Source: Megasphaera micronuciformis F0359
GTDB lineage: Bacteria; Bacillota; Negativicutes; Veillonellales; Megasphaeraceae
Length of the DNA: 64,000 bases
Assembly (NCBI RefSeq): GCF_000165735.1
Contig: NZ_GL538208.1
Location: forward strand, 296,682 to 360,681
Direction: 5' to 3'
Below are positions 17,294 to 26,402 of the stretch, piece after piece. The translations under genes were made by a program, and so were the position numbers. Below the pieces are notes generated by a model, which saw nothing but the letters and a program-made list of their open reading frames with translations, was not told the origin of the DNA and did no database searches. Position 1 is the first letter of the stretch; the number at the start of each line of letters is the position of its first letter.

Positions 17294-17718
17294 CGGAATA
17301 TATTCATTATTTTTGGGTAGGCTTTGATTCTATAGGAAGATTCCCTCTTTTTCGGAATGCTTTTATATTTCTGTGCTGTGTCGTTCTTGTTATCGTCATT
17401 CGTCGACTTACGGCATCATTTCGTAGTGGCGGGAGCTTTTTTGAGGCTTATCGTATTGCCGAGGGAAATTTTTATATTCACGGGGCTATTCAGTTCGGTC
17501 CGAGGACGATTCCTTTAAAAGATATTCGCTCCATTCAGGTATATCATGTTCGGGGGCGCTACGGATTGGGCAATCGATATATGGTGTATTTGGAACGTAA
17601 AAAGGGGCGAACAATTACGCTTATCGTCGGAGAGAGTGCAAGAAATTGCCGTTTAATGGAAAGTTTACGGGCCGATACGAGAAAATACGGTATTAAAGTG
17701 TACGGAGATATATCGTAA
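17290..17718 (+). CDS. Membrane-anchored protein with PH-like C-terminal part
   Basis: This protein of 142 residues has one N-terminal hydrophobic segment (about 22-40). A soluble C-terminal part follows with a strand pattern such as IAEGNFYIHGAIQFGPRTIPL and DIRSIQVYHVRG. That part resembles bacterial PH-like (bPH) membrane-associated domains, although the match is weak. It is last in the three-gene unit. Function unknown. Confidence 0.65.
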   Translation: MTEYIHYFWVGFDSIGRFPLFRNAFIFLCCVVLVIVIRRLTASFRSGGSFFEAYRIAEGNFYIHGAIQFGPRTIPLKDIRSIQVYHVRGRYGLGNRYMVYLERKKGRTITLIVGESARNCRLMESLRADTRKYGIKVYGDIS

Positions 17719-17723
17719 AAAAG

Positions 17724-17758
17724 AGGTTCGCTCATAGGACGGCGAATCTCTTTTTTTG
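17724..17758 (+). terminator. Terminator after the three membrane-protein genes
   Basis: Stem AGAGGTTCGC / GCGAATCTCT (one G-T) with loop TCATAGGACG, followed by T7. Confidence 0.85.
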
Positions 17759-17890
17759 TAGCGGTCTGCAAGGCTGCGAAGTTGTTGGAAATCTTATTTC
17801 TTACAAGGTTTATTAATGAAAGGTCAGCGCATTTCTGTTACAATAAACAAGATGTATCAGTACATGTGAATGACGGAGGAGTCAGGGCCA

Positions 17891-18379
17891 GTGATTAAGA
17901 TTTTATTTGTATGTCACGGGAATATTTGCCGTTCTACTATGGCAGAATTTTATATGAAAGAAATCGTTCGTCGTGCCGGTCTTTCCGGTGAGATAGAAGT
18001 GGCCTCAGCGGCGACGACGAATGACGAAGCGGGTAATGATACGTATTACGCTACGAAGGATGTATTGACGGAAAAGGGGATTCCCTTTACGCCCCGTCGA
18101 GCCGTGAAGATGACGAAGGATGATTATAATACGTATGACTATATTATTGTCTTTGATGAAGAGAATATACGCGGTGTTGAACGGATTACGGGGCTTCACG
18201 ATGCCGAAAAGGTGTACACGCTCCTGACCTTTGCCGGTGAAGACAGAGACATTGCCGACCCGTGGTATACGCGAGATTTTCAACAGACCTACCGAGATGT
18301 GGAAGCGGGATGCAACGAGTTATTACACTGCCTTATGGAAGCCAATCCCGATTTGGCTGACAAGGCTGTGAAAAACTAA
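17891..18379 (+). CDS. Low-molecular-weight protein tyrosine phosphatase
   Basis: This cytosolic LMW-PTP has the phosphate-binding loop CHGNICRS near the N-terminus (catalytic Cys and Arg). The general-acid Asp is in ADPWYTRDF, about 120 residues later. With GTG 17891 as start the protein is 162 residues, the usual length, and begins IKILFVCHGN. GGAGGAG (17875-17881) is spaced 9 bp before it, which makes this start better than the upstream ATG 17870. The substrate is not known; in bacteria these enzymes often act on tyrosine kinases of polysaccharide export. pyrK follows after 12 bp. Confidence 0.9.
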   Translation: MIKILFVCHGNICRSTMAEFYMKEIVRRAGLSGEIEVASAATTNDEAGNDTYYATKDVLTEKGIPFTPRRAVKMTKDDYNTYDYIIVFDEENIRGVERITGLHDAEKVYTLLTFAGEDRDIADPWYTRDFQQTYRDVEAGCNELLHCLMEANPDLADKAVKN

Positions 18380-18391
18380 GGGGGACTTAGG

Positions 18392-19150
18392 GTGAAAAAG
18401 TATTTGGAAGAGGCCCGTGTCATAAGCAACGAGGCCATTACGGAAGCTATTTACAAGTTGACCTTTGAGTCGCCGCAGATTGCCCGGTCGGCTCTTCCGG
18501 GACAGTTCGTCAACGTATCTGTGGAGACGGCTTTTCTGCGACGTCCCTTCGGTATTGTGGAAGCCTGCGGGGAAACGGGAGAAGTGACGATTATTTACCG
18601 TCTTGTCGGAACGGGAACGGCAGCCATGACAACCTTGCGTGCAGGCGACAAGGTATCTGTCGAAGGACCTCTCGGTGAGGGGACCTTTTCAACGGCTGCG
18701 GGCAAAGTTCTTCTCGTCGGCGGCGGTGTAGGCTTGGCTCCTTTGATCTATCTGGCCGGCCGACTTGATGAAAAACCGGTTGTCCTCGTCGGCGGTAAGA
18801 CAAAGGAAGAAACGTTTTGGAGAGAGTTTTTTAAGGATAAGGCGGAAAAAGTATATGTGACGACCGATGACGGTTCAGCAGGGATTCAGGGGTTTGCCGT
18901 AGCGGCGTTACCGCAGATTTTCTCGGAAAATAAAATTGATCGCATTGCCGTCTGCGGCCCGACGGTGATGATGAAGACCATTGCCGAAAAGGCTGAAGAA
19001 GCGGGTATTTCTTGCGAAGTATCTATGGAAAAACGCATGGCTTGCGGTATCGGTGTCTGTCTGGGCTGTACGTTTGAGAGTAAGAAGGACAAAAAGCGCT
19101 ATAAGGTCTGCTCCGACGGCCCCGTATTTGACAGTAAGGAGGTATTCTGA
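18392..19150 (+). CDS. pyrK: Dihydroorotate dehydrogenase electron-transfer subunit PyrK
   Basis: PyrK is the FAD and 2Fe-2S subunit that passes electrons from the type 1B dihydroorotate dehydrogenase to NAD+. The FAD-binding region includes RPFGIVEA near residue 51. The NAD region has LLVGGGVGLAPLIYLA (about 110-125). The C-terminal Cys set (MACGIGVCLGCTFES, then YKVCSDGPVF) binds the cluster. The length of 252 residues is normal. It starts with GTG after AAGGGGGA, and its stop overlaps the pyrD start. No other pyr genes are nearby. Confidence 0.94.
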   Translation: MKKYLEEARVISNEAITEAIYKLTFESPQIARSALPGQFVNVSVETAFLRRPFGIVEACGETGEVTIIYRLVGTGTAAMTTLRAGDKVSVEGPLGEGTFSTAAGKVLLVGGGVGLAPLIYLAGRLDEKPVVLVGGKTKEETFWREFFKDKAEKVYVTTDDGSAGIQGFAVAALPQIFSENKIDRIAVCGPTVMMKTIAEKAEEAGISCEVSMEKRMACGIGVCLGCTFESKKDKKRYKVCSDGPVFDSKEVF

Positions 19151-20064
19151 TGAATTTCGACAGATTGGGAAGCGAGTTTCTCGGCTTTCAGATGAATACG
19201 CCACTTACCGGTGCATCGGGGACCTTCGGTTTCGGCTCGGAATATGAAGATTTTCTTTCTATGGAAGCGGTGGGAGCTGTCATTTCCAAGGGTATTACCC
19301 CGATTCCCAGAGCGGGAAATGAAGGCGTGCGTATTGCCGAAACGCCCGGCGGTATGCTCAATTGTATCGGCTTGGAAAATCCGGGGGTGGATGTGTTCCT
19401 GAGGGATATTTTGCCGCAGGCTCGCCGCTTGAAGACTCGGTTTATTGTCAATATGTCGGCCGGGTCTACGGAAGACTATGGTGAGTTGGCGGCTCGCCTT
19501 GACGTAGCCGGAATCGATGCGGTGGAAGTCAATATTTCCTGTCCCAATGTTAAAGAAGGGGGCATTGTCTTCGGAACGGATCCGAAGGCGGCTGCTGCCG
19601 TAACGGAAAGTGTCCGCAAGCATACGAAAAAGCCGGTTATTGTAAAGCTGTCGCCGAATGTAACGGATATTACGGTTATGGCGAAGGCCGTTGAGGCAGC
19701 CGGAGCCGATGCGGTGTCTCTTATCAATACGTTGACGGGTATGGCCGTTGACATCGATGCCCGTCGTCCTTTACTGGGCAATATTACGGGCGGGTTGTCG
19801 GGTCCTGCCGTAAAGCCCGTAGCTTTGCGCATGGTGTGGCAGACGGCTAAAGCCGTATCTATTCCCGTCCTCGGTTTGGGCGGGATCAGTAGCTGGAAGG
19901 ATGCTGTTGAATTCATGCTCGTCGGTGCCAGAATTGTTTCCGTAGGCGCTTATAACTTCGTTGATCCCCGTGCCATCGAAAAGATGGCTGTCGGCATGCA
20001 GAACTGGTGCGAAAAAGAAGGGGTCCGCAATATTCAGGATATTGTAGGCACTTTAAAGAATTGA
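19150..20064 (+). CDS. pyrD: Dihydroorotate dehydrogenase catalytic subunit, type 1B
   Basis: This FMN-dependent TIM-barrel enzyme oxidises dihydroorotate to orotate in pyrimidine synthesis, working as a heterotetramer with PyrK. Class 1 features are seen: the NISCPNVKEGG segment with the catalytic Cys, SKGITPIPRAGN at the substrate side, and GLGGISSWKDAVEFMLVGA for phosphate binding. The length of 304 residues is normal. The ATG overlaps the pyrK TGA by one base, so translation is coupled. A hairpin terminator follows. Confidence 0.95.
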   Translation: MNFDRLGSEFLGFQMNTPLTGASGTFGFGSEYEDFLSMEAVGAVISKGITPIPRAGNEGVRIAETPGGMLNCIGLENPGVDVFLRDILPQARRLKTRFIVNMSAGSTEDYGELAARLDVAGIDAVEVNISCPNVKEGGIVFGTDPKAAAAVTESVRKHTKKPVIVKLSPNVTDITVMAKAVEAAGADAVSLINTLTGMAVDIDARRPLLGNITGGLSGPAVKPVALRMVWQTAKAVSIPVLGLGGISSWKDAVEFMLVGARIVSVGAYNFVDPRAIEKMAVGMQNWCEKEGVRNIQDIVGTLKN

Positions 20065-20116
20065 TATAAAAATGTAGGTTCATAAGGAACTAAGCATGCC
20101 AATCAATAAAAAGCAA

Positions 20117-20158
20117 AGAGCGTATTGCCGGGTGAAAGCTTGACAATATGCTCTTTTT
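20117..20158 (+). terminator. Terminator of the pyrK-pyrD unit
   Basis: Stem AAAGAGCGTATTG / CAATATGCTCTTT (G-T pairs allowed) with a 16-base loop, then TTTTTGT. Confidence 0.75.
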
Positions 20159-20253
20159 GTATGTCATTTTAAAAATAAGAATTACTAAAAGAAGAGAATA
20201 TAAATGAATACATTACATTTGGTCATACCTAACAGGGGTAAAATGATAAAAAT

Positions 20254-20317
20254 ATATCAAAATGATATTTAGAAAATGAAAAATATATTGCATTTTAAAA
20301 GAGCGGAAGGCTATAAT
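20254..20317 (+). promoter_or_regulatory. Promoter and candidate operator of the gluconate operon
   Basis: The promoter is TTGCAT (20288-20293), 18 bp, TATAAT (20312-20317). The perfect inverted repeat ATATCA-AAA-TGATAT (20254-20268) lies 19 bp upstream and is a candidate site for the RpiR-type regulator at the end of the operon. The rest of the 306-bp gap after pyrD holds the terminator and AT-rich sequence only. Confidence 0.6.
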
Positions 20318-20370
20318 TGGTTTATGAGAAGTAGTCTTACAGTTGATTGCACGAAAGGCGGTACGAACTA

Positions 20371-21924
20371 ATGGGTATGACCATGGATTCGCAGAATCAG
20401 GAAGTATGGATCGGTGTCGATGTCGGTACGACAGGCGTCCGGGCTATTGCTTATACGGCCGAAGGGGTCAGCGTTTCTTCTTCCGAAGCGTTTTATCCTC
20501 TTTTGACTCCCCATCCGGATTGGGCGGAAGAAAGTGCTTTGCAAATATACGAAGCCGTTGAAGAAGTGGTGAAAAAGACGGCGGCTCAGCTTCGTTATAA
20601 AAATAAGGAATTATCCGGTATTGCGTTGAGTACGGTTATGCACAGCTTTGCCGGTCTTGATGAAAATAAAGAACCGTTGATGGACATGCAGACTTGGGCG
20701 GATAGCCGCAGTGCCGGTATTGTACGGGACATGAAGAAGGACCCGGACTTATGCCGCAAGTTTTACGAACGGACCGGCTGCCCCATTCATGCCTCCTATC
20801 CGTTAGCCAAGATTATTTGGTTGAAAACGTATCAGCCCGACTTGTTCGGACAAATGAAGTATATAGGTTCACTGAAGGACTACATCTTCTATAATTTGAC
20901 GGGCGAGTGGGTTATTGATAAATCTACGGCTTCAACAAGCGGTATGTACAATGAAAGAACCTTGTCATGGGATGATGAAATTCTTGCATATGCGGGTATC
21001 TCCAAGGAATATATGCCGCCTGTCGTATCGACGACATACAGCCACGCTTTGAGTGATGTAGCGGCGGCAAAACTCGGTTTGCCGAAAGGCCTTCCCGTCG
21101 TTATCGGTGCTACGGACGGCGTTCTCGTCAACGTCGGTATCGGTGCCGTCAACCCGGGACAGTTGAGTTGCACCATCGGAACGAGCGGCGCCTTGCGCAT
21201 GCTTACGAAGGAGCCGAAGACGGATCCGAAGATGCGTACATGGTGCTACAACCTCGTTGACGATGTATGGGTAGCCGGCGGAGCCATCAATAACGGCGGT
21301 ATGATTTTACGTTGGGGTCGCGACAAGATTTGCCATTACGGCGGTAATACTCTTGAATCTCTCGATATCGATCCGTACGATTTGATGACCATGAAGGCTG
21401 AACACGTAGAAGCCGGCGCGGACGGGCTTATTTGTTTGCCTCACTTTACGGGTGAACGGGCTCCGTACTGGAATTCCGAATTACGCGGTATGTTCTTCGG
21501 TTTCTCGTTGAACCATAGCCGATCTCATATGATTCGTGCCGTTATGGAAGGGATTTGCTATTGCTTAAACAGCGTTATGGTAGCTCTCAAAGAGTTCGGT
21601 CCTGTCGAAGATATTCGCGTCAGCGGCAGCTTTACGAAATCTCAGCTGTGGCTGCAGATTCTGTCGGATGTACTGAATGAGCCTATTACCTTGCCGGACA
21701 ACAGCGAAGGGGCAGCCTTCGGGGCAGCCGTACTGGGCTTTATTTCCAGCGGTAAGTTGAAGAGTATTGCCGATACGGCGGAACTCGTTCATGCCAAGAA
21801 GGTTTATACGCCTCAGGCCGGAAACGCGGAAACGTATAAAGAGCTGTACAGTATTTTTGAACAACTTTATGATAATTTATTGCCGCAGTTCACAGCGATT
21901 ACGGCATACCAGAAAAAATTATAA
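20371..21924 (+). CDS. gntK: Gluconate kinase, FGGY family
   Basis: This FGGY carbohydrate kinase phosphorylates gluconate to 6-phosphogluconate. The ATP-fold start GVDVGTTGVRAIAY is near residue 14. The substrate Asp region is MQTWADSRS, and the second ATPase lobe shows IGATDGVLVNVG and TIGTSGALRM. The gene order with 6-phosphogluconate dehydrogenase and a GntP permease fixes the substrate as gluconate with good confidence, although xylulokinase-like members look similar. ATG 20371 is chosen because AAAGGCGG is 9 bp upstream and the fold begins shortly after. That gives 517 residues, the family norm. Confidence 0.9.
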   Translation: MGMTMDSQNQEVWIGVDVGTTGVRAIAYTAEGVSVSSSEAFYPLLTPHPDWAEESALQIYEAVEEVVKKTAAQLRYKNKELSGIALSTVMHSFAGLDENKEPLMDMQTWADSRSAGIVRDMKKDPDLCRKFYERTGCPIHASYPLAKIIWLKTYQPDLFGQMKYIGSLKDYIFYNLTGEWVIDKSTASTSGMYNERTLSWDDEILAYAGISKEYMPPVVSTTYSHALSDVAAAKLGLPKGLPVVIGATDGVLVNVGIGAVNPGQLSCTIGTSGALRMLTKEPKTDPKMRTWCYNLVDDVWVAGGAINNGGMILRWGRDKICHYGGNTLESLDIDPYDLMTMKAEHVEAGADGLICLPHFTGERAPYWNSELRGMFFGFSLNHSRSHMIRAVMEGICYCLNSVMVALKEFGPVEDIRVSGSFTKSQLWLQILSDVLNEPITLPDNSEGAAFGAAVLGFISSGKLKSIADTAELVHAKKVYTPQAGNAETYKELYSIFEQLYDNLLPQFTAITAYQKKL

Positions 21925-21943
21925 GTCAGGGGGAGACACCTAT

Positions 21944-23350
21944 ATGGCAAAGGATATCGGCGTTGTCGGCATGGCCGTCATGGGCAGTAATTTGGCTTTA
22001 AACATGGCCGACCACGGGTTTGACGTGGCTGTATACAATTACACGCCCGATTTGACGGAAAAGTTTGTTGCCGAACGGCCGCATGAAAAAATTACGCCTT
22101 ATTATGATTTGAAAGAGTTTGTACAGTCTTTGAAACGTCCGCGTAAAATCATGCTCATGATTATGGCAGGTGCACCTGTAGACAGCATGCTGGCATCTCT
22201 GGACGGGCTGTTGGAAGAAGGGGATATCGTCATTGACGGCGGCAACTCTTTCTTTGAAGATACGCGCCGTCGTTACGATGCTTGCAAGGCTAAGGGCATC
22301 CATTTTTACGGTATGGGTATTTCGGGCGGTGAAACAGGCGCTCGTCGCGGTCCGGCTATTATGCCCGGCGGCCATAAGGAAAGTTATGCGGAAATAAAGG
22401 ATGTGTACGAAGCTATTGCGGCGAAAGCCGATGACGGAAAACCGTGCTGCACTTATATCGGTGAAGACGGGGCCGGTCATTTTGTAAAAATGGTACATAA
22501 CGGCATTGAATATGCGGATATGCAGTTAATTGCCGAAGCGTACCTGCTCATGAAATACGTAGGCAAGTTTACGAATCGGGAAATTTCCGAAACCTTCCAT
22601 CGATGGAATCAGGGGGAACTGAAGAGTTTCCTCATCGGTATTGCCGCTGATATTTTTGCGGAAGAAGACGACCTGGCGGACGGCGATATTATCGATAAAA
22701 TCGTTGATGCGGCAGGCCAAAAGGGTACGGGGCGCTGGACGAGTCTGGAAGCCTTGAAGTTGGGCGTCAATATTTCCATGATTACGGCGGCTTGCAATAC
22801 GCGCGGATCTTCCAACGATACGGGACGTAAAGCGGCTCAAGAGGTCATTGCAGCACCTTCCGTCGCCGCTGTCGACAAAGAGAAATTTGCCGAAGATTTG
22901 CGCACAGCCTTGTATACGGCGAAGATTATGGCCTATGCTCAAGGGTTCTCCTTGTATCGCAAGGCATCGGAAGAATACGGCTGGGATCTCAACTACGGGG
23001 CTATTGCCTCTATTTTCAGAGCCGGCTGCATTATTCAGGCCGTATTCCTCAATAAGATTACGGAAGCCTATGAAAAAAATCCGTCTATGGAAAATCTGGT
23101 CTTTGATGAATTCTTCCTGTCACGCGTTAACAGCGGTCTCGGCAGTCTGCGTAAGATTATTTCCTTAGCCGTTTTGAGCGGTATTCCTGTGCCGGCCTTT
23201 GTGAACGGTTTGGAATATATCGATTTGTTGAGAAGTCCGTCCGTCGGCGCCAACCTGATCCAAGGGTTGCGCGATTATTTCGGCGCACATACGTTCAAAC
23301 GTATTGATAAAGAAGGCAGTTTCCACCACGACTGGAAACAGCATTATTAA
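21944..23350 (+). CDS. gnd: 6-phosphogluconate dehydrogenase, decarboxylating
   Basis: This cytosolic enzyme oxidises 6-phosphogluconate to ribulose 5-phosphate and CO2 with NADP+. The Rossmann motif GVVGMAVMGSNLALN is near residue 6. GISGGETGARRGPAIMPGG (about 128-146) and the catalytic Lys in HFVKMVHNGIEYADMQ follow. The ending HHDWKQHY is close to the usual FHxxW tail. At 468 residues it is the long form. ATG 21944 follows CAGGGGGAG by 8 bp. It completes the gluconate to pentose phosphate route with the kinase before it. Confidence 0.95.
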   Translation: MAKDIGVVGMAVMGSNLALNMADHGFDVAVYNYTPDLTEKFVAERPHEKITPYYDLKEFVQSLKRPRKIMLMIMAGAPVDSMLASLDGLLEEGDIVIDGGNSFFEDTRRRYDACKAKGIHFYGMGISGGETGARRGPAIMPGGHKESYAEIKDVYEAIAAKADDGKPCCTYIGEDGAGHFVKMVHNGIEYADMQLIAEAYLLMKYVGKFTNREISETFHRWNQGELKSFLIGIAADIFAEEDDLADGDIIDKIVDAAGQKGTGRWTSLEALKLGVNISMITAACNTRGSSNDTGRKAAQEVIAAPSVAAVDKEKFAEDLRTALYTAKIMAYAQGFSLYRKASEEYGWDLNYGAIASIFRAGCIIQAVFLNKITEAYEKNPSMENLVFDEFFLSRVNSGLGSLRKIISLAVLSGIPVPAFVNGLEYIDLLRSPSVGANLIQGLRDYFGAHTFKRIDKEGSFHHDWKQHY

Positions 23351-23406
23351 GGTGTTAACCGTTTAGCGGTCACGATATTATTATTTTATTTCGGGAGGTG
23401 TACAAA

Positions 23407-24726
23407 GTGCCTTTAGTGATTCTTGCCATCGGCATACTTGTCCTGTTTTTCCTCATTGTTCGCGTAAAGCTCAACAGCTTTCTCGCACTCTTACTCGTTG
23501 CGGGCTTTGTCGGCATAGCCGAAGGATTGCCCGTTGCCAAGCTCATTCCGACCATTGAAAAAGGGTTGGGCGGAACCTTGGGCGGCTTGGCCATTGTTGT
23601 TTGCTTCGGTGCCATCTTGGGTAAATTGATGGCCGAAAGCGGCGGTGCTCAACGTATTGCGACGACTCTTATCAACGTCTTCGGTCGTAAAAATGTTAAG
23701 TGGGCCGTTTGCTTGACGGGCTTTATCGTCGGTATCGCCCTGTTTTACGAAATCGGTTTCGTATTGTTGATTCCCCTCGTATTTACCATTGCGGCGGAAG
23801 CGAAGATTCCCCTCTTGGAAGTCGGCATTCCCATGGCTGCGGCCTTGTCCGTAACGCACGGGTTCTTACCGCCTCATCCGGGCCCTACGGCTATTGCCAT
23901 TATTTATAATGCCGATATCGGCGTAACTCTTGTATACGGTGCTATTATAGCTATTCCTACGGCTATTGTGGCAGGTCCCGTATTCTATAACTTTACCAAA
24001 GGGATTAACCCGGAAATACCCAAGGGCTTATACAACCCCAAGATTTTTGAAGACCATGAAATGCCCGGTTTCGGCGTATCCGTATTTACGGCTCTCGTAC
24101 CGGTTGTACTCATGGCGGCTTCGGCTATTGCCAAACTCGCTTTGGACCAGTCTTCGCCTGTAGCGGTAGCTCTTGAATTCCTCGGTCAACCGGATATGGC
24201 ACTGACCATTTCCGTAGCCATTGCTGTTTATACCTTCGGCTTGGCGCGCGGCAAGAAGATGGACGAAATCATGAATACCGTTAAGGATGCTATCCTTGCT
24301 ATCGCCATGATTCTTCTCATCGTCGGTGCCGGCGGTGCTCTCAAACAGATCCTCATCGACAGCGGTGTAGGTACGTATATCGGAACTCTTGTTGCCGATG
24401 CCAGCCTGTCGCCTTTAGTATTAGCTTGGCTTGTGGCTGCCGTTATTCGTACGGCTTGCGGCTCCGCAACGGTTGCGGCTTTGACGGCCGGCGGCATTGC
24501 AGCTCCTATCTGCGCGGCAACAGGCGCCAATCCGGAATTGATGGTTTTGGCGACCGGTGCCGGTTCGCTCATTTTCAGCCCGCCTAATGACCCGGGGTTC
24601 TGGCTCTTCAAAGAATTCTTCGGCCTGACCGTTAAAGAAACGGTACGGACCTGGTGCGCATTGGAAACCATCATTGCCATTATGGGCCTTATCGGCGTAT
24701 TGGTATTGAACACCGTCGTAGCGTAA
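23407..24726 (+). CDS. gntP: Gluconate:H+ symporter, GntP family
   Basis: This inner-membrane permease of about 439 residues has 11-12 hydrophobic segments. GntP family hallmarks are seen: GFVGIAEGLPVAKLIPTIEK, FGAILGKLMAESGGAQRIA, SVTHGFLPPHPGPTAIA and AVIRTACGSATVAALTAGG. GTG 23407 is preferred over GTG 23398 because GGGAGGTG (23393-23400) ends 6 bp before it. It imports gluconate for the preceding kinase and dehydrogenase. An RpiR-type regulator follows after 26 bp. Confidence 0.92.
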   Translation: MPLVILAIGILVLFFLIVRVKLNSFLALLLVAGFVGIAEGLPVAKLIPTIEKGLGGTLGGLAIVVCFGAILGKLMAESGGAQRIATTLINVFGRKNVKWAVCLTGFIVGIALFYEIGFVLLIPLVFTIAAEAKIPLLEVGIPMAAALSVTHGFLPPHPGPTAIAIIYNADIGVTLVYGAIIAIPTAIVAGPVFYNFTKGINPEIPKGLYNPKIFEDHEMPGFGVSVFTALVPVVLMAASAIAKLALDQSSPVAVALEFLGQPDMALTISVAIAVYTFGLARGKKMDEIMNTVKDAILAIAMILLIVGAGGALKQILIDSGVGTYIGTLVADASLSPLVLAWLVAAVIRTACGSATVAALTAGGIAAPICAATGANPELMVLATGAGSLIFSPPNDPGFWLFKEFFGLTVKETVRTWCALETIIAIMGLIGVLVLNTVVA

Positions 24727-24752
24727 TTTATGATAAAGAGAGGTATTCGGAC

Positions 24753-25610
24753 GTGTCTTACGATGACGTAGAAAAAATACCCTTTCTTCGCGGCACCTAT
24801 GAGGGGATGACGAAGTCGGAGCGGCGTATAGCGGAATACATTGCCGCTGATCCGGAACGGCTTATGAAGCTGACCATCCCCCATATTGCGGCGGAAACGG
24901 ACAGTTCGGAAATCACGGTATCCCGTTTTTGCAAGAAACTGGGGTATAAGGGTTTGCAAGAACTGAAGCAGGCCTTGACTGCCTATCTGTCCATGAATGA
25001 GTTGAAAAACTATCATGACATTAAGGCGGAAGATACGTGCAATGCCGTTACGTCCAAGATTTTTCAAAATATTGCGGACGGGCTTTTGGATACGCTGCAA
25101 CTTCTTGATTATGAGGCAATCGATCGGGCTGCCGCCGTCTTGCGGCAAGCCCGGCGTATTGCCGTATACGGTTTCGGAAACTCGGCTACGGTCTGTCGCG
25201 ATTTGACGACACGGTACTTGCGGTTGGGGCTGTCTATTCAGGATTATGCGGACTCTCATATGCAGGTTACGTCGGCAGCTCTGTTAGATGAGAACGATGC
25301 CGTTCTGGCTGTCTCACACAGCGGTTTATCCAAGGATTTGATCCACTCTGTCGAAACGGCGAAGGAACGGGGTGCGACGATTATCGTCATTACGAGCCAT
25401 ATTCATTCGCCTTTGGCGAAATTGGCCGATATCTGTCTGCACGGCATGGGTAGAGAAGTAAATTACTCGACCGAAGCCGGTGCGTCCAGACTGATTCACA
25501 TGGCTATCGGTGATGTCTTATATACGCGCATTGCTATGGCCGATCCCGCTTTATTTGAATCCAATATGACGCGTATGCGTCATGAAATCAGTAAAAAAAG
25601 ACTTCCTTAG
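24753..25610 (+). CDS. RpiR-family transcriptional regulator of the gluconate operon
   Basis: This regulator has 285 residues from GTG 24753. An N-terminal HTH-6 domain (MTKSERRIAEYIAADPERLM, then ETDSSEITVSRFCKKLGYKG) is followed by a SIS sugar-phosphate-binding domain (VYGFGNSATVCRDL, then AVSHSGLSKDLI). RpiR proteins sense sugar phosphates; 6-phosphogluconate is the likely ligand by context. It ends the gntK-gnd-gntP operon and may act at the inverted repeat 20254-20268. Its stop codon lies in the loop of the terminator hairpin. Confidence 0.88.
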   Translation: MSYDDVEKIPFLRGTYEGMTKSERRIAEYIAADPERLMKLTIPHIAAETDSSEITVSRFCKKLGYKGLQELKQALTAYLSMNELKNYHDIKAEDTCNAVTSKIFQNIADGLLDTLQLLDYEAIDRAAAVLRQARRIAVYGFGNSATVCRDLTTRYLRLGLSIQDYADSHMQVTSAALLDENDAVLAVSHSGLSKDLIHSVETAKERGATIIVITSHIHSPLAKLADICLHGMGREVNYSTEAGASRLIHMAIGDVLYTRIAMADPALFESNMTRMRHEISKKRLP

Positions 25611-25624
25611 GGAAGTCTTTTTTT
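25597..25624 (+). terminator. Terminator of the gluconate operon, overlapping the regulator stop
   Basis: 10-bp stem AAAGACTTCC / GGAAGTCTTT with loop TTAG, where TAG is the stop codon, followed by more T. Confidence 0.9.
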
Positions 25625-25709
25625 GTTGTATCGCTTGTTGCCTGGTAAGTATGATATACTGTTATTGTCTTCTTTTTCGGGAAGACGGATTACTTATATG
25701 GAGGACAGT

Positions 25710-26342
25710 ATGTTTGATTTTGATTTGTTGGGCCTTGTCGCCGGCATTCCCGGCCTCATTATCGCCCTGGCTATACACGAATATTCGCATGCCCGCATGG
25801 CTGTTGCCATGGGTGACGACACGCCGAAGTATACGGGACGTCTGACCTTAAACCCGATTGCACATATTGACCCTATCGGGCTCATTATGCTTTTTGTAGC
25901 ACGCTTCGGTTGGGCTAAGCCGGTTATGATTAATTCGGACAATTTCCGCAACCGTCGCCAAGGAGAGGTCTTGACGGCGTTGGCCGGCCCTGCGGCCAAT
26001 TTCGTGACGGCCTTCGTCTTTTTATTTTTGACGGCCCTTGTTTTGCGATTGGGATTACCTGTTTCACAAGGCCTCATTATCGTTTTTCAACTCATTGTTA
26101 TTTACAATGTGAACTTCGGAATTTTTAATTTGATCCCCATTCCGCCCTTAGACGGGTCGCGTGTTATTACGGCCTTTTTACCGACTGAATGGGAATATAA
26201 GTTGGCAGGATATGAACGTTATTCGTTCCTCATTTTCGTATTTCTCTTTATGAGCGGTGCTTTCGGGTATATTTTGTTGCCCGTACAACGTTTGATTATG
26301 CATGGTTACGGAGTCATTCTTTCGGCTTTGGGCCTTATGTAA
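25710..26342 (+). CDS. Site-2 protease family intramembrane zinc metalloprotease
   Basis: This membrane protein of about 210 residues has the zinc motif HEYSH (HExxH) in the first hydrophobic region near residues 23-27. The family segment TLNPIAHIDPIG follows. A second metal/catalytic Asp lies in PIPPLDGSR near 150. It belongs to the short S2P group without a PDZ domain, of the SpoIVFB-like kind, with several further hydrophobic helices. The substrate is unknown. GGAGG (25700-25704) fits the ATG at 25710. It stands alone between two terminators. Confidence 0.88.
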   Translation: MFDFDLLGLVAGIPGLIIALAIHEYSHARMAVAMGDDTPKYTGRLTLNPIAHIDPIGLIMLFVARFGWAKPVMINSDNFRNRRQGEVLTALAGPAANFVTAFVFLFLTALVLRLGLPVSQGLIIVFQLIVIYNVNFGIFNLIPIPPLDGSRVITAFLPTEWEYKLAGYERYSFLIFVFLFMSGAFGYILLPVQRLIMHGYGVILSALGLM

Positions 26343-26352
26343 CGCGGGATAA

Positions 26353-26387
26353 AAAGAAGGGTCGTATCTTCGGATACGACCCTTTCT
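26353..26387. terminator. Bidirectional terminator between S2P protease and sodA
   Basis: A 12-bp stem AAGGGTCGTATC / GATACGACCCTT with a UUCG tetraloop lies between convergent genes. A on one side and T on the other let it serve both. Confidence 0.9.
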
Positions 26388-26402
26388 CTATAAACAGTCG
26401 GT

